DNA of 17,087 bases. Source: CAYYJV01 sp964486395. GTDB taxonomy: Bacteria; Patescibacteriota; Minisyncoccia; Minisyncoccales; MHMH01. Shown here one piece after another: positions 12,466 through 17,087 of the stretch. The position numbers and the translations under genes were made by a program. The first letter of the stretch is position 1, and each line of letters opens with the position of its first letter. The notes under the pieces were generated by a model that ran no database searches, was not told where the DNA came from, and worked only from the letters and a program-made list of their open reading frames with translations. The stretch lies in the NCBI GenBank assembly GCA_964486395.1, contig CAZALP010000011.1, positions 1 through 17,087 of the forward strand, in the 5' to 3' direction.

Positions 12466-12804
12466 TTAGGGGCGTTTAATTTTCTCCAGCAGTTCCTCTA
12501 CTCTCCCCGCCTCCTTGGTTCTCTTCTCCTCCATGAATTTAATTCTTGGTACGGGCCTCATTTTAAGCCTTTGGTTTAATTTCTGCTGAAGATAATAAAT
12601 GGATTTATTCAAAGTTTCCAGCGCCTGCTGGCTTTCTTCTTCGGGAATGACGGATATGAATACTTTGGCTTGCTCCAAATCCGGAGAAGTATCAACTCTG
12701 GTTAAAGTAACTAAAACCTTCTTCAAAAAATCCATTTCTTTTAAAACGATCTGCGAGAGTTCTTTTTTAATCAATTGATTAACCTTTTGGATTCTTCGCG
12801 ACAT
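12466..12804 (-). CDS. rbfA: Ribosome-binding factor A
   Basis: The 112-residue product matches RbfA, a single KH-type domain protein that binds 30S precursors and helps mature the 16S rRNA 5' end. Diagnostic parts are the N-terminal MSRRIQKVNQLIKKELSQIV, the strand TLTRVDTSPDLEQAKVFISV and the end LKMRPVPRIKFMEEKRTKEAGRVEELLEKI. It starts 4 bases after the infB stop, has no Shine-Dalgarno site, and is probably translated by coupling. Confidence 0.94.
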   Translation of the reverse strand: MSRRIQKVNQLIKKELSQIVLKEMDFLKKVLVTLTRVDTSPDLEQAKVFISVIPEEESQQALETLNKSIYYLQQKLNQRLKMRPVPRIKFMEEKRTKEAGRVEELLEKIKRP

Positions 12805-12808
12805 AAAA

Positions 12809-14317
12809 TTAGAGTTCGCCTTTTCTTCTTTCTTCGGTATAAACTTGAAGGATATCCCCTTCTTCTATCTTCACTTCTCCCTCGTAGAGGAGTCCGCATT
12901 CCTCGCCCTTAGCCGCTCTTTCTGCGTCTTTTTTGTTCTTTTGAAGATTAATCAATCTGCCTTTGCCCAAAAAATCTTGGCCTCGAAAAACCTCAACGGA
13001 GGTTCCTTTTTTAACTTCTCCTTCCGTCACCTTTCCTCCCACTATTTGACGGTTTTTGGCTGTCCGGAAAATAAGCAGGACCTTTACTTTTCCCAAATCG
13101 ATTCTAACCCTTTCTGAAACTACGGCTTTTTCCATTAATTGGCGTATTTGTTGAGCTAACTCGTAAATTACATCAAAAGTCATTATCTTAATGTCTTCTC
13201 TTTCTGATAATTTGACGGCAATGGGGTCTGGCTTCACTCTAAAGCCTATTATCCTGGCTTTGCTGCTTCGGGCCAATTTTACATCTTTTTCATTTATTTC
13301 CCCCACTCCCTTTTCCAACACTCTTAAAATCACCTTTTCCTGGGGAATTGATTTTAAAATTTCTTCTATGGCTTCCAAGGAACCCCAAACATCAGCTTTC
13401 AAGATTAAATTTAAAACTTTTTTCCCTTCTTCCACAAAAAACACCTCGCCCCCCTCTGTTTTCCTTTCTTTTTTTTCAATGTATTTTTGAGCAGATTCTA
13501 TATCGGGATAAACTTCAAACTTTTCTCCCACGCGGGGGACTCTTTCAAATCCTATAACCACTACGGGCATGGAAGGGGTAGCTTTTTCTATTCTGTCACC
13601 TTGAAAATTCTCTAAAATCTTAACTTTGCCCAAGGCGGAACGACTGCCTACGATATCGCCTTCTTTAAGGATGCCATCTCTTAAAAGCAAAGTACAGGTT
13701 GCCCCTCTTTTTTTATCCAAATATGATTCAATAACCACTCCTTCTCCGGGTTTGCTAAAATTGCCTTTGAATCCTTCCATTTCTGACACCAACAACACCA
13801 ACTCCAAAATTCCCTCAATGCCTTCTCCCGTCTTGGCCGAAGTCTCGACCGAAGGAACGTCTCCTCCCATCGATTCAACTGAAACATCCGCCTGGGATAA
13901 TTCTCTTTTTACCCTTTCTGGATCTGCTCCCGGCTTGTCTATTTTGTTGATAGCCACAATTACGGGAATGCCCGCCTTTTTAATATGCAAAATAGCTTCT
14001 TTTGTCTGGGGCTTTATTCCTTCTTCTGCGGCCACCACCAAAATGGCAATATCCGCCACCTTGGCTCCTCTAGAACGCATGGCTGAAAAAGCCTCGTGTC
14101 CCGGAGTGTCAATAAAAGTAATTTTTTTATTATTGTGCTCAATCTCATAAGCGCCGATGTGCTGGGTAATGCCCCCCGATTCCTTTTCCGTAATCTTCAG
14201 ATCCTTAATCGCTTCAAGAATACTGGATTTCCCGTGATCAACATGCCCCAACACAACAACAACCGGCGGACGCGGCTGTAAATTATCTTTATTCTGTTGT
14301 TCGAGTTTTGCTACCAT
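12809..14317 (-). CDS. infB: Translation initiation factor IF-2 (short form)
   Basis: IF2 is the GTPase that brings initiator tRNA to the 30S subunit and promotes subunit joining. The start at 14317 (502 residues, MVAKLEQQ) is chosen because GGAG (14328-14325) lies 6 bases upstream; an in-frame ATG 13 codons earlier lies in AT-rich repeat-like DNA. G motifs are GHVDHGKSS (24-32), GGITQHIGAY, DTPGHE (70-75) and NKIDKP (about 124). Domains II, III and IV follow, with the late VGGKVTEGEVKKG region typical of the fMet-tRNA-binding domain. The long N-terminal region of E. coli IF2 is absent. It leads an infB-rbfA operon. Confidence 0.96.
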   Translation of the reverse strand: MVAKLEQQNKDNLQPRPPVVVVLGHVDHGKSSILEAIKDLKITEKESGGITQHIGAYEIEHNNKKITFIDTPGHEAFSAMRSRGAKVADIAILVVAAEEGIKPQTKEAILHIKKAGIPVIVAINKIDKPGADPERVKRELSQADVSVESMGGDVPSVETSAKTGEGIEGILELVLLVSEMEGFKGNFSKPGEGVVIESYLDKKRGATCTLLLRDGILKEGDIVGSRSALGKVKILENFQGDRIEKATPSMPVVVIGFERVPRVGEKFEVYPDIESAQKYIEKKERKTEGGEVFFVEEGKKVLNLILKADVWGSLEAIEEILKSIPQEKVILRVLEKGVGEINEKDVKLARSSKARIIGFRVKPDPIAVKLSEREDIKIMTFDVIYELAQQIRQLMEKAVVSERVRIDLGKVKVLLIFRTAKNRQIVGGKVTEGEVKKGTSVEVFRGQDFLGKGRLINLQKNKKDAERAAKGEECGLLYEGEVKIEEGDILQVYTEERRKGEL

Positions 14318-14376
14318 AAAATACTCCAAAAAAAATTCACAATTATCAATTTTCAATTTTAAAAACTGTTTGAAAA

Positions 14377-14766
14377 TTAAGAACCAGCACCCTTTATGGC
14401 TTTATCTATCGCCTGTCTCTCTTCCTTGGAAAGCTGATACTCAGATTGCCCTTGACTGATGGATTTGGCGTAAACCCTATTAAACTCTTTGCCGTAATGC
14501 GAAGTAATAACAAGCCCGTTATTCTCAGCATCCAGAAGAGCAATGGAAAAACTCTGGTCTCCCCCAATCTCTTTGAAGGGATTGAATCTAACCAATCCGA
14601 ATTTCTGCAGGTCTTTTTTGCTCTTTTCTTTAAATTCTGCCAATTCCCGAGTCAATTCTTCGTAGTTTTTCTCCAATTTTTTAAGATGATCAAAAACCTC
14701 TTTCAAGTTCTGGGGTTCTTTTTGTTTCCTGCCTACCGGCAGGCAAGTCTTTAAAAATTTGAACAT
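14377..14766 (-). CDS. DUF4446 family protein with in-gene palindromic insertion
   Basis: The 129-residue protein has a coiled-coil-like stretch (residues about 22-55, EVFDHLKKLEKNYEELTRELAEFKEKSKKDLQK), then the DUF4446 core: GLVRFNPFKEIGGDQSFSIALLDAENNGLVITS, RVYAKSISQGQSEYQLSKEERQAI. The function of the family is unknown. The N-terminus MFKFLK is followed by TCLPVGRKQ, encoded by a near-perfect 16-base palindrome (14730-14745) that looks inserted. The ATG is immediately preceded by a duplicated piece of tRNA-Ser 3' end. No Shine-Dalgarno site is seen; it may be transcribed from the tRNA-Ser promoter. Confidence 0.85.
   Translation of the reverse strand: MFKFLKTCLPVGRKQKEPQNLKEVFDHLKKLEKNYEELTRELAEFKEKSKKDLQKFGLVRFNPFKEIGGDQSFSIALLDAENNGLVITSHYGKEFNRVYAKSISQGQSEYQLSKEERQAIDKAIKGAGS
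14730..14745. repeat. 16-bp palindromic element inside the DUF4446 gene
   Basis: TGCCTACCGGCAGGCA is a palindrome except for one G-T pair. On the coding strand it gives the residues CLPVGR. Short palindromes of this kind, encoding CLPxGR peptides, are common in Parcubacteria-like genomes (recalled, not checked). Confidence 0.7.
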
Positions 14767-14893
14767 ATGCGGCGGGTGCAGGACGAGTTGCCCGAAGGCC
14801 TAAGGTAGTTTTAACTGTCGCTGCTTCCTAGTTATAAATGGAAATTTATAGGCACTTTCAGTGCCTGAAATTTCCATGCGGCGGGTGCAGGAC
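14767..14893. repeat. 18-bp direct repeats of tRNA-Ser 3' end flanking a 91-bp insert
   Basis: ATGCGGCGGGTGCAGGAC occurs at 14767-14784 and again at 14876-14893. The second copy spans the end of the T arm, the acceptor strand and the discriminator of tRNA-Ser. The 91 bases between contain a large hairpin and no gene. This resembles the attL/attR remnant of an element that targeted a tRNA 3' end, or a local duplication. Confidence 0.6.
14838..14877. repeat. Long hairpin at the tRNA-Ser 3' trailer
   Basis: ATGGAAATTT (14838-14847) pairs perfectly with AAATTTCCAT (14868-14877), and inside it GGCACT (14851-14856) pairs with AGTGCC (14860-14865) around a 3-base loop. The two helices are separated by a 3/2 internal loop. 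There is no T-run, so it is not a classic terminator. Confidence 0.75.
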
Positions 14894-14962
14894 TCGAACC
14901 TGCACGGGATTTCTCCCAATGGTTTTCGGGACCATCGCCTTACCAATTCGGCACAACCCGCC
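14879..14962 (-). tRNA. tRNA-Ser (anticodon CGA)
   Basis: Class II. Acceptor GGCGGGT/ACCCGCC with G73, the serine identity base; CCA not encoded. Anticodon stem ATGGT/ACCAT with loop CCCGAAA gives CGA, but position 33 is C instead of U. Long variable arm TGGGAGAAATCCCG; T arm TGCAGG-TTCGAGT-CCTGCA. Confidence 0.9.
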
Positions 14963-14982
14963 CCCCCTCCAAACAACCTTTA

Positions 14983-15011
14983 TTCTTAACATTTTACCCG
15001 TTAGATGTCAA
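14983..15011 (-). promoter_or_regulatory. Promoter for tRNA-Ser
   Basis: On minus: TTGACA (15011-15006), a 17-base spacer ending TGT, and TAAGAA (14988-14983). The -10 hexamer is weak but extended. RNA would start near 14976, about 14 bases before the tRNA. Confidence 0.55.
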
Positions 15012-15017
15012 AATATC

Positions 15018-15044
15018 AAATATAAAATCCGCCTTCGGCGGATT
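15018..15044 (-). terminator. Rho-independent terminator after tRNA-Ala
   Basis: On minus: AATCCGCC, loop GAA, GGCGGATT (15044-15026), followed by TTATATTT. It lies about 5 bases after tRNA-Ala and ends the tRNA-Arg/membrane protein/tRNA-Ala transcript. Confidence 0.85.
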
Positions 15045-15048
15045 CCTG

Positions 15049-15119
15049 TGGACCCACGGGGAATCGAACCCCGTACTCCTCCATGCCATGGAGGCGTGTT
15101 ACCGGTATACCATGGGCCC
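15049..15119 (-). tRNA. tRNA-Ala (anticodon GGC)
   Basis: Acceptor GGGCCCA/TGGGTCC contains the G3-U70 pair that identifies alanine tRNAs; A73; CCA not encoded. Anticodon stem CCTCC/GGAGG with loop ATGGCAT gives GGC. T arm ACGGGG-TTCGATT-CCCCGT. It abuts the stop codon of the membrane-protein gene. Confidence 0.95.
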
Positions 15120-15470
15120 CTAACTTTTCTTCGCTATGAATTTATACCAATCATTGTAGCAGTAAATCCCCTGGAAAGCAAACCCGCTGGCAAATCCCAA
15201 AACAAAAAAGGGGAGAAAATAAGTCATACCGCCGATAAAAACGATGAACAATCCCAAACTGACATAAAACCAGTGGTGCAAATGTATTATATACTTCCCG
15301 ATGGTAAACCTAAACGACCTGATTTTTCCGGGTTGGCCGGCTTCTTTTCCGGATACATACTTTCCGAAAAGAAATCCCAGGATTGTCCCCAAGGCAAACG
15401 TAATTGAAATATAAAAAGAGGCGAATCCGAGAAAAACCGGTAAAACAACTTTTTTGAAATTCTTTCTCAT
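15120..15470 (-). CDS. Small membrane protein of unknown function (116 aa)
   Basis: I do not recognise the family. The 116 residues hold about three hydrophobic segments: 9-38 (VLPVFLGFASFYISITFALGTILGFLFG), 62-82 (HHWFYVSLGLFIVFIGGMTYF) and 84-103 (PFFVLGFASGFAFQGIYC). A histidine cluster, IHLHHWFY (about 61-68), and a YNDWYKFIAKKS tail stand out; histidines at a membrane edge might bind metal or haem, which is only a guess. The gene sits between tRNA-Arg(CCU), 1 base upstream of the ATG, and tRNA-Ala(GGC), 0 bases after the TAG, on the same strand. No ribosome site separates it from the tRNA. Confidence 0.82.
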   Translation of the reverse strand: MRKNFKKVVLPVFLGFASFYISITFALGTILGFLFGKYVSGKEAGQPGKIRSFRFTIGKYIIHLHHWFYVSLGLFIVFIGGMTYFLPFFVLGFASGFAFQGIYCYNDWYKFIAKKS

Positions 15471-15471
15471 G

Positions 15472-15545
15472 TGCCCTTGAGAGGAGTCGAACCTCTAACC
15501 TGCTCGTTAGGAGTGAGCTGCTCTATCCTATTGAGCTACAAGGGC
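15472..15545 (-). tRNA. tRNA-Arg (anticodon CCU)
   Basis: Acceptor GCCCTTG/CAAGGGC with A73; CCA not encoded. Anticodon stem GCTCA/CGAGC has an A-C mismatch at 31-39; loop CTCCTAA gives CCU, reading AGG. T arm AGAGG-TTCGACT-CCTCT. Confidence 0.93.
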
Positions 15546-15567
15546 GAACTCCATAAATCTATGTTAG

Positions 15568-15596
15568 ATATTAGCAAAAAATCGACCTGTTGACAA
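15568..15596 (-). promoter_or_regulatory. Promoter for tRNA-Arg/membrane protein/tRNA-Ala
   Basis: On minus: TTGTCA (15596-15591), 17 bases ending TGC, and TAATAT (15573-15568), an extended -10. Its -35 overlaps the -35 of the divergent htrA promoter by five bases. Confidence 0.7.
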
Positions 15597-15616
15597 TGAT
15601 AATAATATGTTAAAAT
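15590..15616 (+). promoter_or_regulatory. Promoter for the HtrA-like protease
   Basis: TTGACA (15590-15595) and the extended -10 TGTTAAAAT (15608-15616), with a short 15-base spacer. A perfect TATAAT at 15624-15629, 7 bases before the ATG, is an alternative -10 that would give a leaderless mRNA. Confidence 0.5.
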
Positions 15617-15636
15617 TAAAATATATAATATAATAT

Positions 15637-16665
15637 ATGGAGAAATACACTAAGAATTCTCAAATTCCCAAAATAGTTAAAAAACTGCTGCCGGCAGTGG
15701 TCAGCATATCCGTTTCCAAAATGCTGCCTATTTTTGAGAATCCTTTTGGCGGAAAGTCTTTCCCTTTTTTAATCCCCAAGGGAGAAAAGAAAATAAAAAC
15801 GGGGGGAGGTTCGGGCTTTATTATCGACCCGTCGGGAATCGTCCTCACAAACCGCCATGTAGTGTCAGACCCTCGGGCAGAATATGTAGTAATAGTTAAT
15901 GAAGAAGAGAAATACCCCGCCGAAGTTTTAGCTAAAGACCAAATCCACGATATCGCCATTCTGAAAATTAACGGCAAAAACCTTCCCACGATAAAACTCG
16001 GCGATTCTTCAAAGTTAGAATTGGGCCAAACTGCCATTGCCATTGGCAACGCACTGGGAACCTTCCAAAACACGGTTTCAGTGGGAGTGATTTCCGGCCT
16101 TTCCAGGGAGATTACCGCCGGCGACATAATGACCCAACAAACTACAAAACTCCGGGGATTGATTCAAACGGATGCCGCCATTAATCCCGGAAACTCGGGG
16201 GGACCCTTGATTGATATGGAAGGAAAAGCCATCGGCATTAACGCCGCTATGGTCTTTATGGCAGAAAATATCGGTTTTGCTCTCCCCATCAACAATGCCA
16301 AAAAAGATCTGGCGGATGTGAAAAAATACGGCAAAATCCGTCAGCCTTTCTTGGGATTAAGATACGTATTATTAAACAAGGAAATTAAAGATAAATTCAA
16401 ATTGACCATTGACTACGGAGCCCTGGTCGTTTCAGAGCCCACCCCTCAAGGAAAAACTGAAGCCGTAATTCCCGGAAGCGCTGCAGATAAAGCTGGTATC
16501 AAGGAGGGAGATGTCATTCTGGAAGTCAAAAACGAAAAAATTACTCAAAAAAATCCCCTTGAATCCGTATTGGAAAAATGCAAAATTGGGCAAGAAATAA
16601 ACTTAAAAGTTATAAGAAAAGATAAAGAAATGATGTGCAAAACAGTTTTGCAAGAAAGGGAATAA
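15637..16665 (+). CDS. HtrA/DegP-like (S1C) serine protease with PDZ domain
   Basis: The 342-residue protein is a trypsin-like protease followed by one PDZ domain (about 237-336). The catalytic triad is H74 in TNRHVV, D105 in HDIAIL and S187 in GNSGGPL. The PDZ ligand loop is in PFLGLRY and the core PGSAADKAGIKEGDVILEV is typical. HtrA proteases degrade damaged proteins, usually outside the membrane. Here the protein begins MEKYTKNSQIPKIVKKLLPAVV with no signal peptide or membrane anchor, and an in-frame TAA 6 bases upstream of the ATG rules out a longer start. It has its own promoter and a terminator. Confidence 0.94.
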   Translation: MEKYTKNSQIPKIVKKLLPAVVSISVSKMLPIFENPFGGKSFPFLIPKGEKKIKTGGGSGFIIDPSGIVLTNRHVVSDPRAEYVVIVNEEEKYPAEVLAKDQIHDIAILKINGKNLPTIKLGDSSKLELGQTAIAIGNALGTFQNTVSVGVISGLSREITAGDIMTQQTTKLRGLIQTDAAINPGNSGGPLIDMEGKAIGINAAMVFMAENIGFALPINNAKKDLADVKKYGKIRQPFLGLRYVLLNKEIKDKFKLTIDYGALVVSEPTPQGKTEAVIPGSAADKAGIKEGDVILEVKNEKITQKNPLESVLEKCKIGQEINLKVIRKDKEMMCKTVLQERE

Positions 16666-16677
16666 GAAATTTATTAC

Positions 16678-16705
16678 AAAAAACAACCCATCAGGGCTGT
16701 TTTTT
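16678..16705. terminator. Bidirectional terminator between htrA-like gene and tRNA-His
   Basis: AAAAAACAACCC (16678-16689) pairs with GGGCTGTTTTTT (16694-16705) with one mismatch and a 4-base loop, flanked by A- and T-runs. It serves the protease gene on plus and the tRNA-Arg/His transcript on minus. Confidence 0.85.
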
Positions 16706-16714
16706 GTTTGAATG

Positions 16715-16790
16715 GGCGGTCGACGGGACTCGAACCCGCAAATCTCTCGGGCCACAGCCGAGTGCTTTTTCCAATTAAGCCACGACCGCC
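16715..16790 (-). tRNA. tRNA-His (anticodon GUG)
   Basis: The 8-bp acceptor includes an encoded G-1 (16790) paired with C73 (16715), the histidine identity feature; CCA not encoded. Anticodon stem CTCGG/CCGAG with loop CTGTGGC gives GUG. T arm GCGGG-TTCGAGT-CCCGT. One base follows the CCA of tRNA-Arg(UCU). Confidence 0.95.
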
Positions 16791-16791
16791 A

Positions 16792-16868
16792 TGGTGTCCC
16801 CGGTGCGACTCGAACGCACAACCTTCGGCTTAGAAGGCCAACGCTCTATCCAGTTGAGCTACGGGGAC
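16792..16868 (-). tRNA. tRNA-Arg (anticodon UCU)
   Basis: Acceptor GTCCCCG/CGGGGAC, A73 and encoded CCA. Anticodon stem TTGGC/GCCGA with loop CTTCTAA gives UCU. T arm GTGCG-TTCGAGT-CGCAC. Confidence 0.95.
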
Positions 16869-16877
16869 ATACAAAAC

Positions 16878-16905
16878 ATTATATCAGAAATTGAAGAAAT
16901 TTCAA
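16878..16905 (-). promoter_or_regulatory. Promoter for tRNA-Arg(UCU)/tRNA-His
   Basis: On minus: TTGAAA (16905-16900), a 16-base spacer ending TGA, and perfect TATAAT (16883-16878). RNA would start near 16871, about 3 bases before tRNA-Arg. Confidence 0.7.
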
Positions 16906-16912
16906 GTAATTG

Positions 16913-16940
16913 TTTATTTGTGGCGATCGCCATAAATAAA
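16913..16940. repeat. 28-bp palindrome centred on GGCGATCGCC
   Basis: TTTATTTGTGGCGA joins TCGCCATAAATAAA as an inverted repeat with only one non-Watson-Crick (G-T) pair. The centre, TGGCGATCGCCA, is fully palindromic. It lies between the end of the partial gene and the tRNA-Arg promoter, so it may terminate the former or bind a regulator. No T-run follows it. Confidence 0.6.
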
Positions 16941-16955
16941 CGTAAATATTGCCCG

Positions 16956-17087
16956 CTAGAAGGGGTCAGGATATTCTTTGGTTTCGGCCTCTCTAAATCT
17001 TATTTCCCTTTCTTGCCACTCTGACAAAATAGTCTGATAAAGATCTTCTTTAAATTGAAGGGACGCTTCTTTAATTTCGGGCTCCAC
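16956..17087 (-). CDS. Partial CDS, C-terminal 43 residues of an unidentified protein
   Basis: The minus strand reads open from the window edge (17087) to a TAG at 16958-16956. The peptide VEPEIKEASLQFKEDLYQTI and on to REAETKEYPDPF is charged and probably helical. It is too short to identify, and its start is outside the window. The frame is supported only by being open and by its fit to the local gene layout. Confidence 0.5.
   Translation of the reverse strand: MEPEIKEASLQFKEDLYQTILSEWQEREIRFREAETKEYPDPF

Noticed and set aside
14318..14356. Upstream ATG for infB (13 more residues)
   Set aside because: GGAG sits 6 bases before the ATG at 14317; the upstream region is AT-rich repeat-like sequence.
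14838..15407. Plus-strand open frame of 189 residues with CRTRTCTGFLPMVFGTIALP and RGIEPRTPPCHGG
   Set aside because: Antisense of tRNA-Ser and tRNA-Ala and of the membrane-protein gene.
16712..17024. Plus-strand open frames with RRDSNPQISRATAECFFQ and RLERTTFGLEGQRSIQLSYG
   Set aside because: Antisense readings of tRNA-His and tRNA-Arg(UCU).
1..17087. CRISPR array, transposase, phage or defence genes
   Set aside because: No regular repeat-spacer pattern and no protein with such motifs was seen.

Overview
This 17 kb window looks like chromosomal housekeeping DNA from a Patescibacteria/CPR bacterium, most like the Parcubacteria. The evidence is the low-to-mid GC content, very tight packing, a short IF2 without its long N-terminal region, a four-repeat S1, a DUF4446 protein, a 3D-domain protein, an in-gene palindrome that translates as CLPVGR, intergenic ATTGAAAATT runs, and several promoters so close to the start codon that the mRNAs are probably leaderless. 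Stop usage fits code 11: TGA ends gyrA and one small gene, and no long gene needs TGA as sense. This placement is inference from content; no 16S gene is present.

Layout. (1) 1-3778, minus strand: a partial SAM methyltransferase, gyrA and an MBL-fold hydrolase; the last two form an operon. (2) 3842-11001, plus strand: rpsA, two unrecognised genes that carry strong Shine-Dalgarno sites (the second GC-rich), ftsH, then a mixed tRNA/mRNA array: tRNA-Ile(UAU), tRNA-Val(GAC), an RluA-type pseudouridine synthase, rplS, tRNA-Leu(GAG), a RimI-like acetyltransferase, tRNA-Val(UAC), a structured RNA candidate, tRNA-Phe, tRNA-Gly, and finally a secreted 3D-domain protein. (3) 11064-15545, minus strand: tRNA-Leu(UAA), tRNA-Cys, the translation cluster infB-rbfA-nrnA, a DUF4446 gene, tRNA-Ser(CGA), tRNA-Ala, a small membrane protein and tRNA-Arg(CCU). 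(4) 15637-16665, plus strand: an HtrA-type serine protease. (5) 16715-17087, minus strand: tRNA-His, tRNA-Arg(UCU) and the C-terminal end of an unidentified gene.

The genes serve translation (S1, L19, IF2, RbfA, RluA, 13 tRNAs), protein quality control (FtsH, HtrA), DNA topology (GyrA) and nucleotide recycling (NrnA-like).

The most unusual features: an acetyltransferase gene whose start codon shares a base with the CCA end of one tRNA and whose stop codon lies inside the next; a similar membrane-protein gene wedged between two tRNAs; an approximately 82-nt structured RNA candidate between tRNAs; a three-copy dispersed repeat whose small hairpin keeps pairing although its bases vary; two tRNAs lacking U33; a tRNA-Ile with a UAU anticodon; and a direct repeat of a tRNA-Ser 3' end flanking a hairpin. 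No CRISPR array, transposase or recognisable defence system was found. No gene-free stretch exceeds 300 bases. The longest (6214-6454) holds a terminator, short tandem repeats and the ftsH promoter.
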